From Comamonas sp. (lineage in GTDB: Bacteria; Pseudomonadota; Gammaproteobacteria; Burkholderiales; Burkholderiaceae_C): a stretch of 13,719 nucleotides of DNA. Numbering within the stretch: position 1 is the stretch's first letter; every line of letters begins with the position of its first letter. Below the pieces are notes generated by a model. The model saw only the letters and a program-made list of their open reading frames with translations. It searched no databases and was not told the DNA's origin. Positions 1 to 6,331 of this stretch are shown in pieces. Location of the stretch: the NCBI GenBank assembly GCA_018384835.1, contig JAHAYB010000112.1:1-13719 (forward strand). The letters run 5' to 3'. Both the position numbers and the translations under genes were made by a program.

Positions 1-1
1 C

Positions 2-139
2 TGGCTGGCCAGATTCAGACGTTTATCTCGTGATTACGAGCGACTGCCTGGCGTGCTGGGCGGATTGCACTTCGTGGTCTTTGTCATTCTCATGTTGCCG
101 AACGCTATGCCTTTGATTCAATTGGCACAAAGTTCATAA
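2..139 (+). pseudogene. IS5-family transposase, C-terminal end (cut by window edge)
   Basis: Frame 2 reads through from the window start to TAA at 137-139. The 45 residues include RFRRLSRDYERLPGVLGG followed by LHFVVFVILMLPN. This is the characteristic C-terminus of IS5-family (IS427/IS1031-type) DDE transposases, after the last catalytic Glu. The 5' part lies outside the window, so I cannot tell whether the element is intact. The stop is followed at once by GTTCATAACACGCTC (132-146), which overlaps the stop codon and looks like the right inverted repeat of such an element, because transposase genes in this group run almost into the IS end. It is the only trace in the window of this IS subgroup; the transposase remnant at 4706 belongs to a different one. 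Family recognition is strong. The exact subgroup is inference. Confidence 0.82.
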
Positions 140-146
140 CACGCTC
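132..146. repeat. Putative right terminal inverted repeat of the IS5-family element
   Basis: GTTCATAACACGCTC begins inside the last transposase codons and ends at a sharp change in content: the next bases enter an unrelated reading frame. Read inward it is GAGCGTGTTATGAAC, which resembles IS427-group termini. The left end is outside the window, so the repeat and its target duplication cannot be confirmed. Confidence 0.4.
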
Positions 147-147
147 T

Positions 148-339
148 AGCACCTCACGCGGAGGACTGCGTAACCGTCTGGGTGCTTTGCGGCATCTGGC
201 CTTGCCCTCAAAAGATGCCGCGGTTGGGGAGCTGGTCACCCTTCACAAGCAGAGGCTGAAACGGGGCTATCAGTTGGTGTCGATGTGGGAGGTTCCGGAT
301 AAAGCGGCCTCACTCATCAAAACCGTGGGGCGTAGTTGA
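148..339 (+). pseudogene. 3' fragment of an unidentified gene, truncated by the IS
   Basis: An open frame of 63 codons ends at TGA 337-339. It has convincing protein character, with regular alternation of charged and hydrophobic residues, for example LVTLHKQRLKRGYQLVSMWE and KAASLIKTVG near the end. There is no start codon in this frame, and upstream it runs directly into the presumed IS end, so this looks like the C-terminal end of a gene interrupted by the insertion. I do not recognise the family. The frame also stays open back to position 34 inside the IS, but that part overlaps the transposase in another frame and is probably chance. Confidence 0.4.
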
Positions 340-626
340 CACACGGCGAGGGATGAGCACTGCGAACTCAATTGCACCAATCGAAGATTGGCAAGACGAG
401 ACGGTACGCTCTAGGGCTGCCATCTTTCTATCAGGCGTGTGCAAAGCATTGGCATGAAGAAGCATTTAGCAACTTCAATTGCGTCGAGGCTACCTCCCCC
501 CTTAGCCTTGCACCCCTCAGTCCATTCGTCAATGGTTTCTACAATGTTTTGGCCTTTAGATTGGGTTTGCAGTAGGTGACTAAGTCACCTTCAGGTTTTC
601 GGGCAGGCCCTCTGGAAGGTTTCACC
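340..626 (+). promoter_or_regulatory. Phasin upstream region
   Basis: No gene is supported here; an open frame from 372 uses a TTG start, has no ribosome site and shows no recognisable sequence. TACAAT at 540-545 could be a -10 box, but no -35 sits at the right distance. The clearest element is the palindrome at 574-590, listed separately. Confidence 0.4.
574..590. promoter_or_regulatory. 17-bp perfect palindrome upstream of the phasin gene
   Basis: AGGTGACTAAGTCACCT is a perfect palindrome with 8-bp arms around a single central A. It ends 36 bp before the phasin start codon. Size, symmetry and position suit an operator for a dimeric regulator. In many betaproteobacteria phasin genes are repressed by PhaR, which binds PHB and DNA, so PhaR is one candidate. 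I see no TGC-rich PhaR consensus, so the regulator is unassigned. Confidence 0.45.
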
Positions 627-1160
627 ATGAACACACTCAATAACGAAAAAATCGCCAATGCCGGTAAAGCCGCTGCCGAAGAAATGAGCCAGATGGCCCA
701 AACCGCCTATACCGGCTTCGAGAAGCTGGCCCAAGCTAACCTGGCTGCCAGCAAAGCAGCACTGAGCGACAGCCTGGACACGCTCAAGGAAATGGCCGCA
801 GCCCAGTCGCCCCAAGAAGCCTTGGCGGCCCATGCCAAACGTCTGCAGCCCATGGCTGCCAAAGCCGCCGAATACGGCCAAACAGTGATGCAAATTGCAG
901 CCGAGACCGGCGCAGCGCTGGGAAAAGTCTCTGAAGGCAAGTTCTCCACCACACAAAAAGCCTTTGGCGAGATGATGAACAACGCCGTCAAGAACGCCCC
1001 CGCCGGCACCGAAGCAATGATGGCTGCATTCACGCAAGCCAGCAGCGTCGGCGAGCAGGCCATGAAGACTGCTCAGGACATGGCGCAAAAGGCCTTCGCA
1101 CAAGGCAATGCTGTGGTGACCGACGTGGTCGCCAAGGCCACGACGGTCAAGAAGTCCTGA
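627..1160 (+). CDS. Phasin family protein (PHA granule-associated)
   Basis: A 177-residue protein beginning MNTLNNEKIANAGKAAAEEM. The start at 627 is preferred over upstream in-frame options because GGAAGG at 614-619 lies 7 bp before it. The protein is Ala/Lys/Gln-rich and almost wholly helical with heptad-like spacing. It has no signal peptide or membrane segment, and it ends in a Lys/Thr-rich tail (VAKATTVKKS). This is the pattern of the betaproteobacterial phasin family (TIGR01841 / Phasin_2), with the usual length of about 180-190 aa. Phasins coat polyhydroxyalkanoate granules in the cytoplasm and control their number and size. The gene stands alone, with its own upstream palindrome and a downstream hairpin, so it is probably monocistronic. 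It is the only chromosomal-housekeeping type gene in the window and may mark the edge of the accessory region. Confidence 0.88.
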   Translation: MNTLNNEKIANAGKAAAEEMSQMAQTAYTGFEKLAQANLAASKAALSDSLDTLKEMAAAQSPQEALAAHAKRLQPMAAKAAEYGQTVMQIAAETGAALGKVSEGKFSTTQKAFGEMMNNAVKNAPAGTEAMMAAFTQASSVGEQAMKTAQDMAQKAFAQGNAVVTDVVAKATTVKKS

Positions 1161-1164
1161 GCGC

Positions 1165-1183
1165 CACGCCTTTTCAAGGCGTG
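1165..1183 (+). terminator. Hairpin after the phasin gene (possible terminator)
   Basis: CACGCCTT, a TTC loop, then AAGGCGTG form a perfect 8-bp stem starting 4 bp after the phasin stop. There is no T-run after it on the + strand, so it may be a 3'-end stabilising hairpin or a weak terminator rather than a classic intrinsic one. Confidence 0.45.
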
Positions 1184-1254
1184 AGCGTCACACCGTGGTG
1201 AAAGTACAGGCGTTTCATGCTCTACAGAGATGAATGCACTGGGGTGCATCTTCA

Positions 1255-1638
1255 TCACGTTGTGACTTCAGCGGTGGCCACCAGCTTGAGTTTGCTGCGG
1301 CGCAATTCCTGTATCGCAACCCAGATATGACTTCGGGGATGCAGGCTTGGTGCCGCTGGCGTACCTGGCGCAGCAAGCTGGTCGCAGTCTCTAGGGGCAC
1401 ACATCGCATCAGAACGGTACAGCTTTGCCATATCCATGGAAGCCACATCCTGGCCCATGAGGTTGGAAGGGGCGGGTAAATCCCACACGTGCATGGTCGG
1501 TGGAGCATCAGCAAAAGGGCGCTTAACAGTCGTCCACCGCTCTCGCTCACCTCTGGTTGTTTTGAGGAGCCCCCATGCATCCTGGAGGCAATGATTTAAC
1601 CAAGGGTTTGGCAAGCTTGGCCGTGTGTTGCGCAGCAC
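1255..1638 (-). CDS. Doubtful hypothetical ORF, reverse strand
   Basis: A 127-codon open frame on the minus strand with a GTG start and no visible ribosome site. Its middle section (for example VWDLPAPSNLMGQDVASMD) has protein-like composition, but I recognise no domain. Other frames of similar length overlap it, which is common in GC-rich DNA. It may be a decayed gene or chance. It is listed because otherwise about 600 bases here (1190-1818) would hold no gene at all. Confidence 0.18.
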   Translation of the reverse strand: MLRNTRPSLPNPWLNHCLQDAWGLLKTTRGERERWTTVKRPFADAPPTMHVWDLPAPSNLMGQDVASMDMAKLYRSDAMCAPRDCDQLAAPGTPAAPSLHPRSHIWVAIQELRRSKLKLVATAEVTT

Positions 1639-1653
1639 TTTAGCCCGCTAGCC

Positions 1654-1781
1654 GACTCGTATGGGTACCCCCGAACTGCCAACTCCTTCGCGTCACTGGA
1701 AGCCCGGTGCCAGATAAAAAAGGAATAGGCATCAAGAGATGCTCTTGTAAGGTCGGAGAGGTCGGGGTACCCATATGACTC
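1654..1781. repeat. Inverted-repeat pair bounding a 128-bp segment
   Basis: Positions 1654-1671 (GACTCGTATGGGTACCCC) and the complement of 1764-1781 (GAGTCATATGGGTACCCC) match at 16 of 18 positions. The core GGGTACCC is itself palindromic. The 92-bp interior has no coding potential and no obvious hairpin. This has the shape of a small non-autonomous element or MITE, or a pair of protein-binding sites. No target duplication is evident. Confidence 0.45.
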
Positions 1782-1801
1782 CTCTTAACGTCGGAGAGGT
1801 C
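1752..1801. repeat. Two 12-bp direct repeats GTCGGAGAGGTC
   Basis: Exact copies lie at 1752-1763 and 1790-1801, 38 bp apart, and flank the right arm of the inverted repeat. Function unknown. Confidence 0.45.
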
Positions 1802-1818
1802 AGGAACCCTACTGATTT

Positions 1819-2067
1819 TTAGAGCCCTTTTTGAAGGTATTTGCCTCCATCAACAACCTCAAAACGGGGAATTCTCAGTGAATCGGTTGGAGCCTGAAAG
1901 TTCGCTGGATGGCCACATACATGGCAGCTTTTTGAGCCACTATTGGGTTCCTGTTCATACACCGCATCAGCCCATTTTGTGGTGACGTATCTGGCCTGTG
2001 AATTGCCAAACACGCGTCTGATTCGATGCAAAAGCCGCTCTGAACGGGCTGTATCCAGCCTTCGCAT
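1819..2067 (-). CDS. Possible small zinc-ribbon-like hypothetical protein
   Basis: An 82-codon reverse ORF from ATG at 2067 to TAA at 1819-1821. It has plausible codon use and a short Cys motif, SCHVCGHP, at about residues 47-54 that could bind zinc. Only one CxxC pair is visible, so a complete four-ligand zinc site is not shown. The C-terminus (RFEVVDGGKYLQKGL) reads like genuine protein. There is no Shine-Dalgarno before the ATG, and the frame upstream closes at once with TAA, so the start may be wrong or the gene may be a 3' remnant shifted out of frame around 2070. I do not recognise a family. Confidence 0.35.
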   Translation of the reverse strand: MRRLDTARSERLLHRIRRVFGNSQARYVTTKWADAVYEQEPNSGSKSCHVCGHPANFQAPTDSLRIPRFEVVDGGKYLQKGL

Positions 2068-2636
2068 CGGGTTGGCACAGCGTACTTACAGTGCCGCTTC
2101 ATCTTATAAAAAATCAGCCAACTTGAGCCTCGAGACACGCGGGTGAGTGTCTGTGCACTACCCCTTGTTTGCCGGTGTGCCACTCATGGTGAGAAGCCAT
2201 GCACCTTGTGTGCTGTACCGGTGAGTGGTTGCGGGTGATGCCGCAGTCGCTGTGCATTGTCACTGCATGAGTTTCTGTTGCATCTCTGGCCAATATATTT
2301 AGAACCTTGGCGTTTGTCATGCTGTTTCAGCTTATACGCTTTACGCGCAGCTGTGCAACATTATGACACGTGCATATAACTGCACTGCTGTACAACCCAC
2401 AGCACCTTTCTCTTGCAACCAAGTCCGTTGCACGTCAATTGGGGAAGTGTTGTTCTCTTGCAAGAATTCTTCTGTTTCACCATAACTGCTTATCCCTACA
2501 AATACTTATCAAAATGGTTGCTTGCCTTCCTATACTAAATTGCATGACTTGATTTTCGCAGGAAATATTAAGCAAGGCAGTGTGCCTGACCCACCAGTAA
2601 GGAATGAAATTCAACTTTAGAGGCAAGAGGTATACG
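2068..2636. other. Intergenic stretch without recognisable genes
   Basis: About 570 bases that become progressively AT-rich towards the next gene. Short open frames on both strands have no ribosome sites and no recognisable sequence. TATACT at 2531-2536 could be a -10 box for the downstream gene, but no well-spaced -35 is visible. There is no RNA gene or IS that I can identify. Confidence 0.4.
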
Positions 2637-3497
2637 ATGAGCTATTTTGATGAAAACACGGCTTCCAAGTACGTAGAAAAAATGCTTTCGTTTGTCAGCG
2701 ACAAGCAAATTCTTAACTTGGAGCCTCATGAAATCCAAGCCGGAAGCATTTCACAGCAAAGCGGCACTGCAAAGAGCTACTGTGCAGAAAAAATTGATGA
2801 CTTGGAAAAGGCGGTGAATGCAAAGGCAAAAAGAGCCGAAGCAAATGACCTAACATTTGAGGAGCGGCTTTGCATTGCCAAGGACTACAAGAGGCTGAAC
2901 GAGGCTGACGTTGAAGACCTCATAAGGGCAGATTGTGATGTGATTCGTTTGCGGGGTGAAAAATCACAATCGTCAGACGAAATCACAAGAATCGCTCGTG
3001 TGCTAGACGTTCCTGCAATTTGGCTACAATACGGTGGTGAGGTTCACTTGCCAGCAAATAGCCACATTGGTGTTCGAGTTGGCAAGGAGAGTTTTATTTA
3101 CAGGGAATCTCTGTACTCTAAAACTATCGAGTTCTACTCAAATTTGTCTGAAAATTGTGACCCCGATTGCGCGCAAGCACTCGTAGAGCAGCAGTTGGAA
3201 AACGACCAAGCGCTGTCGAAAATTTCTCGTAGGGCAGGCGGTCAGTGGAAAATGGTCAGAGGAGCCCTCATTTTTGTTGCATGGGTTAAATCTGAAGGGC
3301 TTCATCCTACCTGTGGAGCATGGTCTGATGAGGTGGAAGCCATGATTGCTGAGGAGTTGTCTACAAAGACTACTGTTTACAGTGCTTGGCTTTCTCTGAA
3401 AGCACGCTGCGAAGCCATAGGAATTTTCAAAGGGAAGTACCCTAGTCACGTAGAGCTGCATAAGCTGATAGAGAAGGAAAAACATTGCCTTCATTGA
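2637..3497 (+). CDS. Hypothetical protein with a divergent Cro/CI-type HTH
   Basis: Two ATGs compete. The one at 2604 has AAGGA directly against it, too close to work. The one at 2637 has AGAGGT about 5 bp upstream and is preferred, giving 286 aa (MSYFDENTASKYVEKML...). Residues of about 80-134 resemble the last helices of an XRE/CI-type HTH: EITRIARVLDVPAIWLQYGG matches the usual ending of such domains, in which an A-L-x-V-P helix is followed by WLxxG. The flanking N- and C-terminal halves (including VRGALIFVAWVKSEG and KARCEAIGIFKGKYPS) match nothing I know. There is no signal peptide or membrane segment. Base composition is more AT-rich than the phasin or primase genes, suggesting transfer. 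The gene stands alone and is followed by an intrinsic terminator. A phage- or island-type regulator is the best guess; function is not established. Confidence 0.62.
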   Translation: MSYFDENTASKYVEKMLSFVSDKQILNLEPHEIQAGSISQQSGTAKSYCAEKIDDLEKAVNAKAKRAEANDLTFEERLCIAKDYKRLNEADVEDLIRADCDVIRLRGEKSQSSDEITRIARVLDVPAIWLQYGGEVHLPANSHIGVRVGKESFIYRESLYSKTIEFYSNLSENCDPDCAQALVEQQLENDQALSKISRRAGGQWKMVRGALIFVAWVKSEGLHPTCGAWSDEVEAMIAEELSTKTTVYSAWLSLKARCEAIGIFKGKYPSHVELHKLIEKEKHCLH

Positions 3498-3619
3498 TTT
3501 CGGGCTTTTGGATTCCCCGAGCTTTATTTGAGTTAAAAATTTAGCAGGTATTGGTTGCAACTATCGTGGGATGATGAATTGCATTAAATCCACGTGTTGT
3601 TCATTCATGCAAACCTCTC

Positions 3620-3657
3620 AGGGTGCAATGGCATTAAATTCTATTGCGCCCTTTTTT
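3620..3657 (+). terminator. Rho-independent terminator
   Basis: GGGTGCAAT at 3621-3629 pairs with ATTGCGCCC at 3643-3651 (one G-U pair). The stem can extend two more pairs into the loop. It is followed at once by TTTTTT at 3652-3657. It lies about 125 bp after the stop of the HTH gene at 2637-3497 and faces the right way to end its transcript. Confidence 0.75.
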
Positions 3658-3881
3658 CCTGAAGCTCCCTTTGAAACCAGAATCTTCTGGTTCAGTGACC
3701 GTGTGGTTCGCAAGAACGTGTCCTAGTTTGCGCTATCGGTTCGCATTGGGCAGGGGCAGCAAGCAGCAGCAGACAGAAAGACAGTAAGCTTGTGCCGTTT
3801 ATGTAGCGGCCATCTGGTACTTTCTACTGCACTTGGGGCGATGGTACAGACGCTTTTGTAGAGGCTGAAGGCATCCTAGTT

Positions 3882-3900
3882 GGGCGTTGTTGCACAAGCC
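3882..3900 (+). repeat. Solo IS5-type terminal sequence
   Basis: GGGCGTTGTTGCACAAGCC resembles the left end of the IS5-family remnant at 4659 (GGGCCCTGTTGCACAAAGA), with 14 of the first 16 bases identical and the same orientation. No transposase follows it directly. It sits 10 bp from the stop of the reverse gene at 3910-4611. Confidence 0.4.
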
Positions 3901-3909
3901 CATGCATTA

Positions 3910-4611
3910 TTACTGCGTTATTAAATTTATCAAATCGTCATATATTTCAGGCGGAAATTTTTTTAACCTAACATTCTTTCTTGCCTCACTAACTCCTTGC
4001 GGGAAAATTTCCTTGTTAGATTCGACGCTTGTAAGATAAGCATTTCTAATATGTCTCTCTGATATATTAAACTCTTCGGCAAGTATTGGTGTAGCTGAAT
4101 TTTTGGAGTATTTCTTTGGATTTTCTCCCCGGGAGCTATCTTCGTATTTATCAACGTTCATTCTAGCTTCTATCGTGAGCCACCTCCAGGCCAAAACTTT
4201 ATGTTTTTTTGCCGTACGCTTAACCCTTTTTTCAGTTTTTGCTCGCATCGAGTCGGAGACTGCCCTGACTCTTGTATCAGCCACCAGCTGCATCAAAACG
4301 TTTAAATCAATGCTTCCAAGGTTTTCATCAAGCCACTTTGCTGCCTTTTCCCTGTCTGGTTTTTCTGAATTTAATATTGAAGATAAATCTACTGATATAC
4401 TTTGGTGGCTTTCATCGTTAAACCAGTCCTTGATTCTTTCTTGCTCTTTTTCATGCCAACTGGAAATTTTTGAGAGCGCCGAGAAGGATAAATTCTCTAT
4501 AGAATAAAAGTGCTTACGGTCTAAGGCCTTAGATAGCCTTTTAAGCAAATCTTCATGTCTTTCTTGATAGTTATCATTATCAACATCACCACCATCTAAG
4601 TAGTCAAACAT
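3910..4611 (-). CDS. Hypothetical AT-rich protein with a C-terminal HTH-like segment
   Basis: A 233-residue reverse-strand protein, MFDYLDGGDVDNDNYQERHE..., with a good ribosome site (GAGGGA, 4-5 bp before the ATG). It is strongly charged. A Lys/Arg-rich stretch (KTEKRVKRTAKKHK, about 145-158) comes before a predicted HTH near residues 194-213 (ILAEEFNISERHIRNAYLTS), suggesting DNA binding. There is no signal peptide, membrane segment or catalytic motif I recognise. Composition is far more AT-rich than surrounding DNA, and the gene is bracketed by two IS5-type end sequences in the same orientation (3882 and 4659), so it was very probably acquired. It appears to be transcribed alone. It may be an island-borne regulator or accessory defence gene, but nothing in the sequence proves either. 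Confidence 0.68.
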   Translation of the reverse strand: MFDYLDGGDVDNDNYQERHEDLLKRLSKALDRKHFYSIENLSFSALSKISSWHEKEQERIKDWFNDESHQSISVDLSSILNSEKPDREKAAKWLDENLGSIDLNVLMQLVADTRVRAVSDSMRAKTEKRVKRTAKKHKVLAWRWLTIEARMNVDKYEDSSRGENPKKYSKNSATPILAEEFNISERHIRNAYLTSVESNKEIFPQGVSEARKNVRLKKFPPEIYDDLINLITQ

Positions 4612-4658
4612 ACTATCCCTCTAAAATTTCTGGGCAACAGAGACGGTTTAGCTTACCA

Positions 4659-4676
4659 GGGCCCTGTTGCACAAAG
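4659..4676 (+). repeat. Left inverted repeat of an IS5-family remnant
   Basis: GGGCCCTGTTGCACAAAG lies 30 bp before the transposase start codon and matches the typical GG-C-TGTTGCA-AAA termini of IS903/IS5-type elements. The right end has been lost. Confidence 0.62.
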
Positions 4677-4705
4677 AGCTGCCGTCCAGCAGGTAGGCTA
4701 GCGGC

Positions 4706-4996
4706 ATGAGTTCGAGCACCGAGAAGGCCTAACGCCGTTACCGCACCACCAACTGGCAACACTACAACGCTGCGCTCAAAGCACGTGGGTCACTCACGGT
4801 GTGGTTCACTGGTTTGCCGCTACCAGCAGCAAGCGCGGACGCAGCCCCACGTTCCCTGATGCCGCCATCCAGTTTTGTCTGACCATCAAGAACCAGTTTG
4901 GCCTGGCACTGCGCCAGGCGACTGGTCTGGTGCAGTCACTGCTGAGCTTATCCGGTCTGCACTGGCCCGTGCCTGGCGACATCACCCTGTGCAGGG
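4706..4996 (+). pseudogene. IS5-family transposase, broken and truncated
   Basis: Translation from ATG 4706 gives MSSSTEKA, then an in-frame TAA, then RRYRTTNWQHYNAALKARGS in the same frame. After about 4800 the reading shifts to another frame, with SKRGRSPTFPDAAIQFCLTI followed by KNQFGLALRQATGLVQSLLS and LSGLHWPVP. These are the N-terminal landmarks of IS903/IS5-type transposases (NW..YN.AL..RGS, then G-RGR...SDAAI). Homology stops at about 4996, just after the segment that corresponds to the first catalytic Asp region, so the DDE catalytic core is missing. It therefore carries an early stop, at least one frameshift and a 3' deletion. The gene is dead. The loss of its 3' end coincides with the beginning of the iteron-like array at 5031. 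Confidence 0.8.
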
Positions 4997-5030
4997 TGAC
5001 AACTGGGCCTGAACGTACAAGTGCCTTAAC

Positions 5031-5246
5031 TGAGCAAAGAGTTTTTTCCCAAAAAATGCTGGTCAATCTGGTCAATCTGGTCAGCCTGCTCCGTGTGTTT
5101 CAACGTTTGTGCACACACCTCAAAGAAGCTACAGCCTCGGTCTCCAGCCATCTCTATTGGCAGTTTCTAAGTTACCAATCATCCTTTCAGCTTCTATCCT
5201 CCTGAGGCTGACCAGACTGACCAGAGAGCAAGAAAAACTTTCTGAA
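5031..5246. repeat. Repeat unit A with iteron-like 9-mers in opposing orientations
   Basis: The left half (5031-5134) starts TGAGCAAAGAG, passes an A/T block (GTTTTTTCCCAAAAAATG) and then has three tandem 9-mers at 5059-5085: CTGGTCAAT, CTGGTCAAT, CTGGTCAGC. The right half carries two complementary copies (CTGACCAG at 5208-5215 and 5217-5224) followed by AGAAAAACTTTCTG. The two halves are thus inverted relative to each other, about 120 bp apart. A further CGGTCAGA copy lies at 5265-5272. Equal 9-bp spacing places successive sites at a regular phase, as in protein-binding iterons. Confidence 0.72.
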
Positions 5247-5433
5247 GCTGTCAGCCTGTGGGCCCGGTCAGATTGATGAAGACCGCAAACACAAGGATTT
5301 CTGGAAGAAAGGCATTTTTCAGTGCCGAGGGTTACCGCATCACATCAAGTCTGGTTGCCCTGGCAAGACATGCAAAACATCTTCCGCTGAACAACTCAAG
5401 CCAACCGACGGCACCAGCCTTAACACTTGGAGG

Positions 5434-5484
5434 TCACCGCCCTGACCAGACTGACCAGAGAAAAATCAAAAATCTTCTGCAGTG
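5434..5484. repeat. Reverse-oriented half repeat with two 9-mers
   Basis: CTGACCAG at 5442-5449 and 5451-5458, followed by AGAAAAATC, resembles the right halves at 5202-5246 and 5897-5940. No left-half partner lies directly upstream. The 160 bases before it (5273-5433) show no related sequence. Confidence 0.6.
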
Positions 5485-5596
5485 ATGCAGCCTTCGGACC
5501 AAGTCATGTGCGGGCAGTTCGCAGAAAGCAACTTTGACTGCACACATCCCAGCCTCTTCCATGAGGCGGCCGAGAGGTTTCTGCGTGGCCCCCAGC

Positions 5597-5945
5597 TGAG
5601 CAAAATAGTTTTTCCCAAAAAATGCTGGTCAATCTGGTCAGACTGCTCCGCGTGCTTCAAAGTTTGTGTACGCACTTCAAAGGCGTACATCCATCCCCCT
5701 ATTGACCAAGAAGAGGCTCAGGGCATGCGCTGAGTGCTCTACAGGCTGCCAGCTGTGGGGCAGCAGGCTAGCGATGTCGGCTTGCTCCTGGGCAGGCGCC
5801 TCATCACATCGCGCAAGTACGCATACCTTCAAAGAAGCTACAGGCTTGGCATACACCCACCTCTCTTGGCAAGTTCTCAGTTAGTTGCTGTTGACCTGAA
5901 GCTGACCGCTCTGACCAGACTGACCAGGGGAAAAACTTTCATCCG
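5597..5945. repeat. Repeat unit B with iteron-like 9-mers
   Basis: Positions 5597-5690 align with 5031-5134 over about 95 bases with roughly 85% identity by eye. The main difference is the loss of exactly one 9-mer: two copies at 5625-5642 instead of three. Positions 5811-5883 align with 5110-5180 (shared TCAAAGAAGCTACAG and TTGGCA-GTTCT). The right half at 5897-5940 has CTGACC at 5902 and CTGACCAG at 5911-5918 and 5920-5927, followed by GGGGAAAAACTTTC. Unit B is therefore a second, rearranged copy of unit A, with about 120 bases of other sequence inserted in the middle. Confidence 0.7.
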
Positions 5946-6244
5946 GTTGCGCGTGACACCTCGGCATTCATGCCGGGGAAGCGCTGAAGGTGCAACTGCA
6001 GGAGGCGCTGGAGCTGCTCCCAATCGCAAGCGAAGCTTTTGTAAAAAACGCGCTGGGCAGCTTCAATGCCTCGTTGACCCGGCGTCTTTCCTTGACCGCA
6101 CATTCGGGCTCCTTGACCTGCTAGTCATCAGCTGTGGGGGTGCGTTCGCGCTTGCATGCGCTCCCCCGAAACCTCCCGATTTGTCGTGACCAGTATCCCG
6201 ATTTGTCGTGACACGGATAGGCATGAATGACAGGAGCGGGAATC
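5946..6244. other. Stretch between the repeat array and the replication operon
   Basis: There is no intact gene here. A fragment-like frame from 5957 to TAG 6122-6124 reads EALKVQLQEALELLPIASEA with good protein character but no start codon, and may be the 3' remnant of an unknown gene. Two direct repeats at 6174-6212 are listed separately. Long plus-strand frames running from the array through this area cross the repeats and are not credible genes. Confidence 0.35.
6174..6212. repeat. Two 17-bp direct repeats with 22-bp period
   Basis: TCCCGATTTGTCGTGAC occurs exactly at 6174-6190 and 6196-6212. The 22-bp period is about two helical turns. Multiple terminal repeats of this kind occur at the ends of IS21-family elements, and the second copy is followed by ACGG as if at an element edge. 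No istA/istB coding sequence is visible, so this may be a solo IS end or a pair of regulator sites upstream of the helicase operon. Confidence 0.5.
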
Positions 6245-6331
6245 ATGAGCACATCTGTTCCACAAGGAGTGCCGAATGAAAAATTGCACCCACAGCCAAG
6301 GGCTTCAGATAGCCCACCGAAGCCTCGGTAA
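6245..6331 (+). CDS. Very short ORF (28 codons) overlapping the next one
   Basis: ATG 6245 is preceded by AGGAG at 6232-6236, 8 bp away, and encodes MSTSVPQGVPNEKLHPQPRA... to TAA at 6329. It overlaps the better-supported 49-codon ORF in a different frame. It could be a leader peptide or chance. The only support is the ribosome site. Confidence 0.2.
   Translation: MSTSVPQGVPNEKLHPQPRASDSPPKPR

Larger units (their letters stand above)
3498..3909. other. Intergenic stretch with a terminator and a palindrome
   Basis: About 410 bases without a supported gene. It contains the terminator at 3620-3657, a perfect 18-bp palindrome-like site at 3675-3692 (AACCAGAA, TC, TTCTGGTT), a CAG-rich stretch at about 3756-3785, and an IS5-type end sequence at 3882-3900. 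A 32-codon frame from ATG 3628 overlaps the terminator and is unlikely to be expressed. Confidence 0.45.

Noticed and set aside
372..575. 67-codon plus-strand ORF before the phasin gene
   Set aside because: It uses a TTG start, has no ribosome site, no recognisable sequence and lies in the phasin control region.
591..1103. Long reverse-strand ORFs opposite the phasin gene
   Set aside because: They are antisense shadows of a GC-rich helical gene and have unnatural Cys/His/Gly-rich composition.
3628..3726. 32-codon ORF starting inside the terminator
   Set aside because: It begins within the terminator stem, has no ribosome site and no recognisable sequence.
4982..4999. TCACCCTG-TG-CAGGGTGA palindrome
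   Set aside because: Its left arm lies in the transposase coding remnant and it crosses the truncation point, so chance is the simplest explanation.
5031..5945. CRISPR array
   Set aside because: Repeats are uneven in size, occur in both orientations, have no regular spacers and no cas genes are near.
5482..6189. Plus-strand ORFs of 72-151 codons running through the repeat array
   Set aside because: They translate the repeats themselves, have no ribosome sites and differ in frame between repeat copies, so they are not conserved as protein.
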